From Rudaeicoccus suwonensis (GTDB taxonomy: Bacteria > Actinomycetota > Actinomycetes > Actinomycetales > Dermatophilaceae): DNA of 64,000 nucleotides. The translations under genes and the position numbers were made by a program. The stretch spans positions 1 through 64,000 of the forward strand of contig NZ_VIVQ01000001.1 of assembly GCF_007829035.1 (NCBI RefSeq), written 5' to 3'. Of this stretch, positions 34,452-43,651 are shown in pieces (the stretch's first letter is position 1; every line of letters starts with the position of its first letter). The notes beneath the pieces are model-generated. The model made no database searches. It was not told the origin of the DNA and saw nothing but the letters and a program-made list of their open reading frames with translations.

Positions 34452-35663
34452 TCAGGTCGGCTGCGGTTGCATGCGTGCTTCGAAGCGGACGGCTGCTTCG
34501 CGGATCGCCCAGTCGGGCGAATTCGTCAGAGCATTTGCGGCTCTCAGCAGCACCGGTCGGTAAGGGCTGGCGCGGATCAGCATTCCGGAGTGGTGTCGTC
34601 GGTCGATGAAGACGTTGGTGAGGGCTTCCATCAGCAGGCGTTCCAGCATCGGATCGGCGAAACCGCTCTCCGCGCGGGCGGATGCGACATACGTGCTCAG
34701 ACCTGGAGCATTGCGTAGGACGTCGGCGACGGTGGCCGGCCGCAGCAGTGGGGTCGTTCTGGGGGTGTAGAGCGCGACCAGGTTGCGCGCTTGCTGGCCG
34801 GAGGGGTTGGTCGGGTCGGTCGCCAGCTGCGACATCGCGAAGGCGTTCAGGCGCGCCAAGTGTTCGTGGGAGGCGAGCCCGTGCGCCACTTGGCTGGTCA
34901 TGGCCAAGGCAGCGCCGAACTGGCGGGAGCCGTCCATCTGTTCCAGGTCGATCAGCAGTGAGTCGATCATCCCGGTGCGGGTGGAGTCGCCGAGCACATC
35001 GAGCAACAGGTTGGCCTGTTCGGTGTCGGGCTCGGCGGCGACCTCACGGATCACCGACTCCATCACGTCGGAATATCTCGGCGTGGCGATGAGCAGGCTC
35101 ATTGCTTCCATCCGGGCGGCGTATTCGAAGACGCGAGAATTGGGCAGCTCTCGGGTGAGTTGCTGGAACCACTTGTCGACGACCCGTCGCGGAATCCATT
35201 CTGCGCGGCGGTCTTTGAGCAGATCGGCCAGCTCCAGCCAGTCGGCGCCGCGGGCTGCGCCTTGCTCGATGCGGTCGTCGATGCTGTCGAGCATCGTGGC
35301 ACCATCGCGCGGAGAACGCTGCGGTAACTCGGCGGGGTTCTGGGAGCGGGCCATCCCGTCGCAGCAGGCGCGCAGGCTGCCCGGCGGCAGTTGCAGCAGC
35401 GCCTCGTAGCGGGTCAGGACCGCTGTGGAGGCGACTTCGTTGCCGAGTTCGATCCGGCTGACCTTGGTGTCGTCCATCTTTTCGCCAGGTATGGCGAGCA
35501 GTTGCGCCCACTGTGCTCCGGAGCAGTCGCCGTAGTCGGACGCCCACCTGTTGATCCGTAGCAGCCACGCGGTGCGTTTGGTTGCGTCGACGCGGTGGGT
35601 GTCCAGTGGTGTGGTGTCGATCGGGATGCGTCGGGGTGCCCCGCGCAAGGTGCTCCAGGTCAT
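34452..35663 (-). CDS. XRE-type helix-turn-helix protein with large C-terminal domain
   Basis: The 403-residue protein has an N-terminal helix-turn-helix (LLAIPGEKMDDTKVSRIELGNE, RYEALLQLPPGSL). The remaining 300 residues are mostly helical and look like an array of helical repeats (WLELADLLKDRRAEWIPR, YAARMEAMSLLIATPRYSDVM, HLARLNAFAMSQLA). Such proteins occur as global or developmental regulators in actinobacteria, but I know no close named family. ATG 35663 has AGAGGGGA seven bases upstream. It lies between the AHSA1 and M56 genes, all on the minus strand, with wide gaps. Confidence 0.7.
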   Translation of the reverse strand: MTWSTLRGAPRRIPIDTTPLDTHRVDATKRTAWLLRINRWASDYGDCSGAQWAQLLAIPGEKMDDTKVSRIELGNEVASTAVLTRYEALLQLPPGSLRACCDGMARSQNPAELPQRSPRDGATMLDSIDDRIEQGAARGADWLELADLLKDRRAEWIPRRVVDKWFQQLTRELPNSRVFEYAARMEAMSLLIATPRYSDVMESVIREVAAEPDTEQANLLLDVLGDSTRTGMIDSLLIDLEQMDGSRQFGAALAMTSQVAHGLASHEHLARLNAFAMSQLATDPTNPSGQQARNLVALYTPRTTPLLRPATVADVLRNAPGLSTYVASARAESGFADPMLERLLMEALTNVFIDRRHHSGMLIRASPYRPVLLRAANALTNSPDWAIREAAVRFEARMQPQPT

Positions 35664-35806
35664 GACCGCGTCCCCTCTGGCCGAGCCGGTGGTCCGCCCT
35701 GATCGATCACGCGCAGCTGAACTCACCGGTCGTTTTCCGCTGCTGCGGGGAGCGTAGCGCTGGGGCGCGCCCGTGACGAGATGTTCGGCGCGTCCAGGAG
35801 GGGTGC

Positions 35807-36694
35807 TCAGAGCCAGGCGATGAGGGAGCCCCACGCGAGGACCCCAGGCACTGCGATCGTCACCACGGCCGCAAGGAGCACGATCGTCGCGGTGGCACGG
35901 TGCCGGCGCGGGTCGGCGAGCCGGGCCAGTCGTCGCTCGGCGCTGAGGCCGCCTGCCCCCAACGTCGCGTCCGGCACACTTCCGCTCGCCAGCGCGACCA
36001 GCGCCCGCGCCACCGCCACCGGGCCGACCTCGGTGACGGCCACCTGATCCGCGAGCAACTCGATCAGCACGCTCACCTCGACCAGCCCCCGGTCACTGCG
36101 GATCCGCTCGGGCACGGCTGTGTGCAACACGGTGAAGAACTCCAGCACCAGGTCGTGCCGCTGCCGCAGGTGCGCGCGCTCGTGCGCCAGCACTCCTTCG
36201 AGCTCGTCGGTGGGCAGCGCCGCGATGGTCCCATTGGTCAGCACGACTCGCTGATGCCGGCCGGGAATGCAGTATGCCGTGGGCGTCGCGTGTGCCAGCA
36301 CCGTGAAGTGCTCGCTGCCCAGGTGTGCCGTCGGTTGCTCCAGCCCGAGTGTGTCGACCAGTTCGGCGTGCTCACGTCGACTGCGTCGCAGGCCTCGCCC
36401 GACCCGGTCGCCCTGCAGCAACAGTCGTCCGATGAACAGCGCCGAGATCGCCAGACCGAGAACAAGCAGCGGCAGGTTGGTGCGTGGGTTCGGTATGGCG
36501 GTGCCATGACGAACGAACTGCAGAAAGATCAACGGGGCCAGGCAGACACCGGCGAAGACCGCCGACAGCGACACCGCCTGCCAGAGGATCAGCGCCGAAC
36601 CGGGACACCGGTCGAGCAGCTGCAATCGAGGCAGAAGTCGCGGCACAGGCCAGGTCAGCACGACGGCCACGACGACCAGTGGAGCGACCAGCAC
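35807..36694 (-). CDS. M56 family membrane metallopeptidase (BlaR1-like)
   Basis: The 295-residue protein has membrane helices at the N-terminus (VLVAPLVVVAVVLTWPV, ALILWQAVSLSAVFAGVCLAPLIFL, LLVLGLAISALFIGRLLL), the zinc motif LAHERAHLRQRHD, and a C-terminal helix. In BlaR/MecR-type systems this protease triggers removal of a BlaI-type repressor. GTG 36694 follows GAGGG and lies six bases after the PQQ-like gene's stop. The only BlaI gene in view ends the cyd operon at 32832-33221, on the opposite strand. No penicillin-binding sensor domain is present. Confidence 0.87.
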   Translation of the reverse strand: MLVAPLVVVAVVLTWPVPRLLPRLQLLDRCPGSALILWQAVSLSAVFAGVCLAPLIFLQFVRHGTAIPNPRTNLPLLVLGLAISALFIGRLLLQGDRVGRGLRRSRREHAELVDTLGLEQPTAHLGSEHFTVLAHATPTAYCIPGRHQRVVLTNGTIAALPTDELEGVLAHERAHLRQRHDLVLEFFTVLHTAVPERIRSDRGLVEVSVLIELLADQVAVTEVGPVAVARALVALASGSVPDATLGAGGLSAERRLARLADPRRHRATATIVLLAAVVTIAVPGVLAWGSLIAWL

Positions 36695-36699
36695 GAGTG

Positions 36700-38721
36700 T
36701 CAGCCCTCGGTGTTCCCGGCCGGCATCGGCAATGCGTAGAGAGTGGAGCTTTGGCCCTGCGACGCCACCGCGAAGGTGAGTTCGCTGGTGCCACCGCGCG
36801 GCAAGGCCGTCTGACCTGTCGGATCGGTCGACGCACCCAGGGACCGCCCGGTCTTGTCGGCGGTGAGCACGCTCGTGCCGATCTTCGCCCACGTCAGGCT
36901 CGGCGAGATCGCCAGCGGGCTCCACAGCGCCGTGATCACGTGCGATTTGCCCTTCGTCATGTCGATCCAGGTGTTGCCTGCGACGGCCCAGGTCTGGTCC
37001 GGTGACAGCAGGAAGGTCGCGGCTGTCGGAGCCTGCAACGGTTGGGTCGTCGTCTGCGGAGTGAAGCCGGGAAGCGTGAAAGAGCGCACCATCGCCTGCT
37101 TCTGGTTGCCGGAGGGAACGAAGGCTGTCACCAGAAGTGTCGCAGTCGCGGCCAGGAAGGCACCAGGTGTGGTGCCCGCCGGCGCCGGCAACTGCGTCGC
37201 CACAGGAGCGTTGTTCGGATCGGTGATGCGCCAGGCGCGTCCGTCGTTCGTTGCCGCGACAAGCGAGCCGTCACCCAGCACGGCGACCGGCGTGCTTCCG
37301 GACGGGAGGGCCCGTTGGGCCAGCGCACCGTCATACAGGACGAAGGCGTGAGCGGTGTCGCCCGACTTCTGCACGATGACGCCGGAGGCGGTGAGGGTGA
37401 CCGTGTCCTTGGCGGTGACCTTCCAGACGGTCGGGCTGCCGCCGGTCGTCGGCCAGGCGAAGATGCGGGTCGGCGTAGCGAGCACCACAGTGGGTTTGCC
37501 GCCGATGGGCATCATGGTCGGCCCGCTCGAGACGACGAGTGCGGCGGGCAACGAGTAGGCCCACTGCCGCTCGCCGGAGGTCGCGTCGAGTGCTTCGAGT
37601 CGCATGCCGCCGGTCGCGGTGTTGGCAGTGGTGCAGAAGACCTGGGTCTGGGTGGTCGCGATCGTCGAGCCCTGCCCGACCAAGCCGCCCACCGACCACG
37701 CGAAGGTGTCCGGCAGACCGACCGGCGCGTTGATGCCGGTGGGCAGCGCATTGGCCCCGGTGCGTTGCATCGTCGGCGTCGCGACGACGCTGCGGTGCTC
37801 GTGCCGTCTCACCGCGATGTATGCCGCAGCCGCCCCTCCGCCGAGCAGCGCCATGGCTGTGGCACCCGCCGCGACGCCGAGCAGCACATCGCGGCGGCGT
37901 GGCCCGTCCGTCTCGTCGTCGCCTTCGATCTTCGAAACGGCTTTTTCCGCAGTGTTTTTCGCGAGGCTGCCATCGGTGTCCGCGGGTCGCGGAGCCGGAC
38001 GGGCCTCACGTGGCACGGGCCGCGCGGGTGTCGGTATCGACGGCGTTGTCTTGGCGAAGCCGTTCGCCGGTCGCCCGACCGGACGTTCGGCCAGTGCTGC
38101 GACCGCGGCCGTGAGAGTGGCATCCGGCTCCGGCACCTCGATCTCGGGGATGTCGACCGGCACGGGCACGTTGGGGTCGACGGGCGCGGTGGCGGCGCTC
38201 GGGGATTTCACCGAGGCAGCCGGTATCGCATCGTCAGCCTCGTCGGCCGGTTCCAGATCCGGTTCGGCGGCCACGGCCGGTTCGGTCGCCTCAACCTGCT
38301 CGGCGGCGACCGGCTGTTCCAGCGCAGGTTCAGCAGCAGCCGGCGTCAATGCCGAGATGGGCGCCAATGCGGAAACGGCTGGAGCAGAATGGTTTTCGAC
38401 ATACTTCGGGGTCACCCGCGCCGGCACGGGCGGTGGTGACACAGCCCACGCCCGGCCGTCGGGACCGATGGCCATGTGGAAGGTCTGACCGTCGGGGGTT
38501 GAGCCGATGACCCGGATCACCGAGCCGGGGGAGGTGCGATCGGACGCTCGTCGTGCGGCGCGGATCAGCGACTGATGCGGGCTGGTGCCGGGCGTCAGCA
38601 TGACAGGTTGGTCGTCCAGCCAGGCGGACTCGGTGCCGTCGGGCTCCGCCCGCACACGAAGCACGTGCGCGGGACGCTCGGGCACCCCGGCCGAGGGCGC
38701 AGAGGTCTGCTGGTCGCTCAT
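36700..38721 (-). CDS. Single-pass membrane protein with PQQ-like beta-propeller ectodomain
   Basis: The 673-residue protein has a cytosolic N-terminus of about 277 residues: a small domain (VLRVRAEPDGTESAWLDDQPVML, SPHQSLIRAARRAS) and a long Pro/Ala/Glu-rich linker. One helix at about 278-303 follows (RRDVLLGVAAGATAMALLGG). The outer domain of about 370 residues has propeller-like repeats (WSVGGLVGQGSTIATT, LEALDATSGERQWAYSLP, VLATPTRIFAWPT). A sensor or wall-associated role is possible; no family function is known to me. It is followed at six bases by the M56 peptidase, so the two may work together. Confidence 0.7.
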   Translation of the reverse strand: MSDQQTSAPSAGVPERPAHVLRVRAEPDGTESAWLDDQPVMLTPGTSPHQSLIRAARRASDRTSPGSVIRVIGSTPDGQTFHMAIGPDGRAWAVSPPPVPARVTPKYVENHSAPAVSALAPISALTPAAAEPALEQPVAAEQVEATEPAVAAEPDLEPADEADDAIPAASVKSPSAATAPVDPNVPVPVDIPEIEVPEPDATLTAAVAALAERPVGRPANGFAKTTPSIPTPARPVPREARPAPRPADTDGSLAKNTAEKAVSKIEGDDETDGPRRRDVLLGVAAGATAMALLGGGAAAAYIAVRRHEHRSVVATPTMQRTGANALPTGINAPVGLPDTFAWSVGGLVGQGSTIATTQTQVFCTTANTATGGMRLEALDATSGERQWAYSLPAALVVSSGPTMMPIGGKPTVVLATPTRIFAWPTTGGSPTVWKVTAKDTVTLTASGVIVQKSGDTAHAFVLYDGALAQRALPSGSTPVAVLGDGSLVAATNDGRAWRITDPNNAPVATQLPAPAGTTPGAFLAATATLLVTAFVPSGNQKQAMVRSFTLPGFTPQTTTQPLQAPTAATFLLSPDQTWAVAGNTWIDMTKGKSHVITALWSPLAISPSLTWAKIGTSVLTADKTGRSLGASTDPTGQTALPRGGTSELTFAVASQGQSSTLYALPMPAGNTEG

Positions 38722-38807
38722 CTGTGCCAGATTACGACGCGCCGGCACCGACTCGGCGGATCCGACGCGCACGGCGAGTGGCCGGATTCGCCACTGCCGC
38801 CACGGGA

Positions 38808-40190
38808 TCAGCGAGTTGCGGCCTCGTAGCGCGACAACGCCTCACGACGCTCGTCGGCATGATCGACGACCGGTTCGGGGTAGTCGTGTGCGTATCCGTC
38901 GGCGTGCTTCCACGGCTCGTGCGCCGCCTTGCCCGCCAGATGCGCCAGTTCCGGCACCCACCTGCGCACGTAGTCGCCGGACGGGTCGAACTTCAATCCC
39001 TGCGTCACCGGGTTGAAGACCCGGAAGTATGGCGACGCGTCGGTCCCGGTGCCCGCAACCCATTGCCAGCCATGGTTGTTCGAGGCGACGTCGCCGTCGA
39101 TGAGGTGGTCCAGGAAGTGACGCGCGCCGATCGGCCACCAGATGTGCAGGTCCTTGGTCAGGAAGCTGGCGGTGATCATCCGGACCCGGTTGTGCATCCA
39201 CCCGGTCTGCAGCAGTTGACGCATCCCCGCGTCCACGATCGGGAAGCCGGTCATCCCCGAGCGCCACGCGTCGACGGTGTCGTCGGGTCGGTCGTAGGCC
39301 ATCCGGCCCAGGCTGCCGCGCAGGTCGTGCCAGGCCGAATCCGGTTGGTGATGCAGCACATCCGCGTAGAACTCGCGCCACGCCAGCTCGGTCTCGAAGG
39401 TCTCGGCGCCATCCTTGTCGCGTCGGTTGCCCAGCCCGGCGAGGTCTGCGAGCAGCGTGCGCGGGTGCAGCACGCCGAGCTTGAGATAGGGCGACAACTT
39501 GGACGTGCCGTCCTTCGCCGGCAGGTCGCGGTCGGTGCCGTAGTCGCCGACACGTTCCAGGAACTCACGCCACCGTTTCAGTGCCGCGGCCTCACCCGCC
39601 TCTGGCAGGTCGTCCTCGAGCTCGTGCGCGATCGCTTCGTCCAGCAGCTTCGCCACCGTTGCGTCCGAGTCCACGTCGAGCAGGTCCAGCGCGCGCGGGT
39701 TGAGGGCCGGCTCCGGCCAACCGTGCTCGCGCCACGCCCGCGCGAACGGCGTGAAGACCTTGTACGGATCCCCGCTGCCGTTGCGCACCACCCCCGGCCC
39801 GATCGCGTATGGCGTGCCCGTCTCGACCCACGCGATGTCGTCGTCGGCGAGCATCCGCGCCGTCTCCGCATCACGGCGCACGCCGAACGGCGTCGTCTCG
39901 CGCGTGACGTGCACCGACGCCGCGCCGATCTCCGCAGCCAGCCGCGGGATCACCGTGCGCGGATCACCGACACGTATGACGAGCCGCCCGTCATACGTCT
40001 CGTTCGTCGCGCGCAACGTTTCGGCGAGCCAGCGCCGCCGCACCGGCCCGCAGTGCTCCCACAGTTGCGGATCGATCACGAAGGCCACCGCGACGCCTGC
40101 ATCACCCGCGGCCTCACGCGCCGCCAGCAGGGCGGGGTGGTCGCGGCGGCGCAGATCGCGCCGCAGCCAGAGCAGTGAGGTGGCGGTCAT
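38808..40190 (-). CDS. phr: Deoxyribodipyrimidine photolyase
   Basis: The 460-residue protein has the N-terminal antenna domain (LLWLRRDLRRRDHPALLAA) and the FAD domain with KLSPYLKLGVLHPR, then TGFPIVDAGMRQLLQTGWMHNRVRM, SFLTKDLHIWW and NNHGWQWVAGTGTDASPYFRVFNP. It repairs cyclobutane pyrimidine dimers with blue light; the WQWVAGTG block favours a class I CPD photolyase over a cryptochrome. Several upstream in-frame ATGs exist (40208, 40214, 40223); ATG 40190 gives the usual family start and has GGACGAG before it. Confidence 0.93.
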   Translation of the reverse strand: MTATSLLWLRRDLRRRDHPALLAAREAAGDAGVAVAFVIDPQLWEHCGPVRRRWLAETLRATNETYDGRLVIRVGDPRTVIPRLAAEIGAASVHVTRETTPFGVRRDAETARMLADDDIAWVETGTPYAIGPGVVRNGSGDPYKVFTPFARAWREHGWPEPALNPRALDLLDVDSDATVAKLLDEAIAHELEDDLPEAGEAAALKRWREFLERVGDYGTDRDLPAKDGTSKLSPYLKLGVLHPRTLLADLAGLGNRRDKDGAETFETELAWREFYADVLHHQPDSAWHDLRGSLGRMAYDRPDDTVDAWRSGMTGFPIVDAGMRQLLQTGWMHNRVRMITASFLTKDLHIWWPIGARHFLDHLIDGDVASNNHGWQWVAGTGTDASPYFRVFNPVTQGLKFDPSGDYVRRWVPELAHLAGKAAHEPWKHADGYAHDYPEPVVDHADERREALSRYEAATR

Positions 40191-40316
40191 CCCGCCAGTC
40201 TCGTCCATCGCCATCGGTAGCATGCTCTAAGCATTGCTAGTAAAAAAATTAGACACCCCGAGAAAGCCCGATCGACGGTGGCGGGCGCCGACCGGCGCAG
40301 CACCGGATGCGCTCGG

Positions 40317-40322
40317 TAGGCT
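40317..40322 (+). promoter_or_regulatory. Leaderless -10 box of the murE-like gene
   Basis: TAGGCT is followed by six bases and the GTG at 40329, with no SD. This fits a leaderless transcript. Confidence 0.55.
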
Positions 40323-40328
40323 CCTGCG

Positions 40329-41804
40329 GTGCCTTTGGATCAGACCGCCGTCGCGCGGGTGCTCGGCGTCGACGTGCCGCCTCTGCCGCGACCGATCGTC
40401 GCCGTCACCCACGACTCGCGTGCGGTCGTGCCGGACGGCGCCTTCGTTGCCATCAACGGATTCACTTCGCGCGGCAGCGATTTCGTGCCTCAGGCGCTCG
40501 CGAACGGGGCGACGCTCATCGTCGCCGAGGCACCCATCGAGGGCGTTCCGACCGCCGTCGTGCCCAGTGACCGCATCGCGCTCGCGGCATTGGCGACCGA
40601 GTTCGCCGGCAATCCGTCGCACGACCTGACGGTCTACGGCATTACCGGCACCAACGGCAAGACGACCAGTTCGTATGTGCTGCACGCGATCCTGACGGCC
40701 GCCTACGGCGAGAGCGCCACGGGTCTGATGACCACCGCCGAGATCATCGTCGGTTCGGAGCACGAGACGGCAATTCGCACCACCGGTGAGGCGCCACAGG
40801 TGCAGGGAAACCTCGCCCGGATGCGCGACGCGGGCGTCACGCACGTCGTGCTCGAGACCAGCTCACACGGCATACATCTGCACCGGGTCGACGGAACCCG
40901 TTACGCCGCAGCGCTTTTCACCAATCTGACGCGGGATCATCTCGACCTGCACGGCACGATGGAGGACTACTACCTCGTCAAGCGCCGCCTGTTCGAGTGG
41001 ACGGCCGGCCCGAAGCTGAGCAATGCCGACGACGTGTATGGCGCCCGGTTGGCCACCGAGATCGAGGGCACGCTCACCTTCGGCCTGGCTGCCGAGGCGG
41101 ATTACCGCATCAGCGGTGAGCGCACCGAGGGCACGCGCACGGTTTTCGAGCTGCACACCCCCGGTCACGGGGACCTGACCCTGAGCATCCCGCTGCTCGG
41201 CGACTACAACGTGCACAACGTCGCGGGCGCTGCCGGTCTCGCCCTCGAGATGGGGATGTCGCCGCAGTTGCTCACCTCCGCCGTGAGTGAAATGGCTCAG
41301 GTGCCAGGGCGATTCGAGCGTGTCCCGGCTGCGCAGGAGTTCGGCTTCGAGGTCGTCGTCGACTACGCGCACACCGACATCGGCCTGCGCGCCGTGCTCG
41401 ACGTCGCTCGCGACGTGGCCGGCGACCACCGGGTGATCTGCGTCTTCGGTGCCTGCGGCGCGCGCGACAAGGACAAGCGCCCCAAGATGGGCGCCGCCGC
41501 CTCCGAGTTGGCCGATGAGGCGATCATCACCACCGACGACGCCTACAACGAGGATCCGGCCGCCATCGCCGACGAGGTGTATGCCGGGGCCGACCCTCGG
41601 CATACAGAAGTCATCATCGACCGCAGGGCGGCCATCGATGCGGCGCTGGGGCAGGCGCGTCCGGGTGACGTGGTGGTCGTCGCAGGCAAGGGCCACGAGA
41701 CTGTGCAGCATCTGCCGACCGGTGATGTGCCCTTCCACGACACGACCGTGGTCACCGAGTTGTTGACGGCGCTACGGGCATCGTCCAGCGCCACCACCGA
41801 CTGA
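40329..41804 (+). CDS. murE: Mur ligase, UDP-MurNAc-tripeptide synthetase (MurE) family
   Basis: The 491-residue protein has all three Mur ligase domains: substrate domain (THDSRAVVPDGAFVAINGF), ATP domain with GTNGKTTS at 107-114 and the carbamylated-lysine site YYLVKRRLF (Lys near 218), and C-terminal domain (VVVDYAHTDIGLRAVLDVA, GKGHETVQ). The DNPR signature that binds meso-diaminopimelate reads DAYNEDP (near 404), so the third amino acid is probably not DAP; lysine is possible. It stands alone, far from any division/cell-wall cluster, so it may be a second Mur ligase. Confidence is lower for the exact substrate. Confidence 0.85.
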   Translation: MPLDQTAVARVLGVDVPPLPRPIVAVTHDSRAVVPDGAFVAINGFTSRGSDFVPQALANGATLIVAEAPIEGVPTAVVPSDRIALAALATEFAGNPSHDLTVYGITGTNGKTTSSYVLHAILTAAYGESATGLMTTAEIIVGSEHETAIRTTGEAPQVQGNLARMRDAGVTHVVLETSSHGIHLHRVDGTRYAAALFTNLTRDHLDLHGTMEDYYLVKRRLFEWTAGPKLSNADDVYGARLATEIEGTLTFGLAAEADYRISGERTEGTRTVFELHTPGHGDLTLSIPLLGDYNVHNVAGAAGLALEMGMSPQLLTSAVSEMAQVPGRFERVPAAQEFGFEVVVDYAHTDIGLRAVLDVARDVAGDHRVICVFGACGARDKDKRPKMGAAASELADEAIITTDDAYNEDPAAIADEVYAGADPRHTEVIIDRRAAIDAALGQARPGDVVVVAGKGHETVQHLPTGDVPFHDTTVVTELLTALRASSSATTD

Positions 41805-41844
41805 AAGTCGCTGTCACCGAACAGTTTTCGAGAGGCGTTGGACG

Positions 41845-42570
41845 TCAGCTGCTTAGCAGCCCTTGAACGCCGATGGTCGCGAACATGAGCAGGAGGAATC
41901 CGACGATGTTGACGCCGAGCGCCTCCCAGCCGTTCCAGCGACCGGGGCGGGGCTCGGGGTCGGTGAGTCGTTCCTGCACGGCGAACCACAGGACGCCGAT
42001 GCCGAGCGGCAGGTTGAACGTCCAGAACCAGAACCAGCGCGTGCCACGCCGCGGTGCATCTCCGCCGAGCATGGCGCCCAGCGCGAACAGCAGCAGCATC
42101 AGTTGCGCCAGACCGACGGGTGCCCAGTCGATGCCGGACCGGAAGTGTGTGTTGTTGAAGACGTAGCTGCCCGCGGCACTCAGGTAGTCCTGCTGCCCGC
42201 TGCTCTGCTGAACAGTGCCGAGGCTGTACAGATTGGTCCAGTGCTGACGGTGGTCCGTGCTGGTCCACACGACGTACTGACCCTCATTGCTGGTCGGCAC
42301 ACTCTGCTTGTCGAACAAGAATGCGGACGCTGAGAACTGCGGCTGCGAGTCGACCTGACGTGAATCGATGACCCGGCCGTGCTCGAGCGCGCTACGTAGC
42401 TGAGTGGCGGAGGCTTCCCGGGGCGTCGCCCAGACGGTCGCCGCAAGCCAGACGACCCACAGGGCCAGGATCGTCAGCCCGGCCAGGTGGCGCCACGCCC
42501 AATTCTTGCGCGGAGCGGGAACGATGACCGCATCAGCGGATTCGTGCCGCACGCCCCCGTATGTCGTCAT
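41845..42570 (-). CDS. Hypothetical membrane protein
   Basis: The 241-residue protein has one N-terminal helix (LAGLTILALWVVWLAATVWA), an extracytoplasmic domain of about 100 residues (SALEHGRVIDSRQVDSQPQF, QHWTNLYSLG) and three C-terminal helices (GLAQLMLLLFALGAML, TFNLPLGIGVLWFAV, LGVNIVGFLLLMFATIG). I recognise no family. ATG 42570 has a GGGGTTGTGGGG before it; the longer frame from 42678 is not needed. It is convergent with the murE-like gene. Confidence 0.7.
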   Translation of the reverse strand: MTTYGGVRHESADAVIVPAPRKNWAWRHLAGLTILALWVVWLAATVWATPREASATQLRSALEHGRVIDSRQVDSQPQFSASAFLFDKQSVPTSNEGQYVVWTSTDHRQHWTNLYSLGTVQQSSGQQDYLSAAGSYVFNNTHFRSGIDWAPVGLAQLMLLLFALGAMLGGDAPRRGTRWFWFWTFNLPLGIGVLWFAVQERLTDPEPRPGRWNGWEALGVNIVGFLLLMFATIGVQGLLSS

Positions 42571-42739
42571 ACCCCACAACCCCCATGTGTCTGCATGGTT
42601 GATAGTGGCACGCACACGACCGCAGTGACCAGGGTTCCGGCATGCGCCCGTTTCCGGAGTCGGTGCGCCGGAGAACAAGGGACACGGTGTCGAATTCGTG
42701 CGCCGGGTCGCGGGTCATCCGATCGCGGGTTCGGCAACA

Positions 42740-43582
42740 ATGGAGCACGTGCGCACAGTCGGCTCGCCCCTGGGCGGTGGACCTCCGAAGGTCATCGCCC
42801 ACCGCGGATCCAGTCACATCGAACCTGAACACACGCTCGGCGCCTATCTGCGCGCCATCGACGAGGGCGCCGACGGCGTCGAGTGCGATGTGCGCCTCAC
42901 CGCCGACCGGCACCTGGTCTGCGTGCACGACCGCCGCGTCAACCGCACCTCCACCGGCCGCGGTGTGGTCTCTGCGCTCGAACTCGCCGATCTCGAGGGT
43001 CTGGACTGGGGCAGCTGGAAGCTCGCGCACGCCGACGACCACGAGGTGCCTGATCGGTTCAACGCCAACATCCTGACGCTGCGGCAACTCATCCGCACCA
43101 TCGTCGAAGCCGATCGCAAGCTCGACCTGGTCATCGAGACCAAGCACCCCACACGATGGGCCGGCGAGGTCGAGCGGCGGCTCGTCGGGCTGCTTGCGGA
43201 GTTCGATCTGCTGCGCCCGACGTCCGGTCGGCCCACCGTGCGGCTGATGTCGTTCTCCTCGCTGGCCGTGCAACGTATGGCGAAGCTGGCTCCGCACCTG
43301 CAACGTGTGCAGTTGATCGAGGTCGGCACGTCGCCGTTCTTCCGCGACGGGCTGCCGGCGAATGTGGCCATCTGCGGGCCGCGCGTCGGAATCCTGCGGC
43401 GCAACCCCGAATTCGTGGCACGTCAGCACCACCACGGCCACCAGGTGCACGTCTGGACGGTCGACACCGAGGAGGACATCGAGTTGTGCCTGCGACTCGG
43501 TGTCGATGCGCTGATCACGAACCGTCCGGCGCTGGTGCGTGCGGCCGTCGATGCCGCCTACCCGGACGCGGTCGATCGCTGA
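42740..43582 (+). CDS. Glycerophosphodiester phosphodiesterase
   Basis: The 280-residue protein is a GDPD TIM barrel: KVIAHRGSSHIEPEHTLGAY with catalytic HRG, then GADGVECDVRLTADRHLVCVHD, LDLVIETKH and QVHVWTVDTEEDIELCLRLGVDALITNRP. It splits glycerophosphodiesters into glycerol-3-phosphate and an alcohol; it has no signal peptide, so it is probably cytosolic. ATG 42740 is the nearest start to the domain; no clear SD is present. Confidence 0.92.
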   Translation: MEHVRTVGSPLGGGPPKVIAHRGSSHIEPEHTLGAYLRAIDEGADGVECDVRLTADRHLVCVHDRRVNRTSTGRGVVSALELADLEGLDWGSWKLAHADDHEVPDRFNANILTLRQLIRTIVEADRKLDLVIETKHPTRWAGEVERRLVGLLAEFDLLRPTSGRPTVRLMSFSSLAVQRMAKLAPHLQRVQLIEVGTSPFFRDGLPANVAICGPRVGILRRNPEFVARQHHHGHQVHVWTVDTEEDIELCLRLGVDALITNRPALVRAAVDAAYPDAVDR

Positions 43583-43651
43583 CCGCCCCGGCGATGCGAA
43601 GATGCCTGCGGCATACGTACGCATGGAGCAGGTGAACGGGGAGTGGCAGGA

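Noticed and set aside
36700-38772. Serine/threonine kinase reading for the PQQ-like protein
   Set aside because: The topology resembles PknD, but no kinase motif (GxGxxG, HRD, DFG) is present in the cytosolic part.
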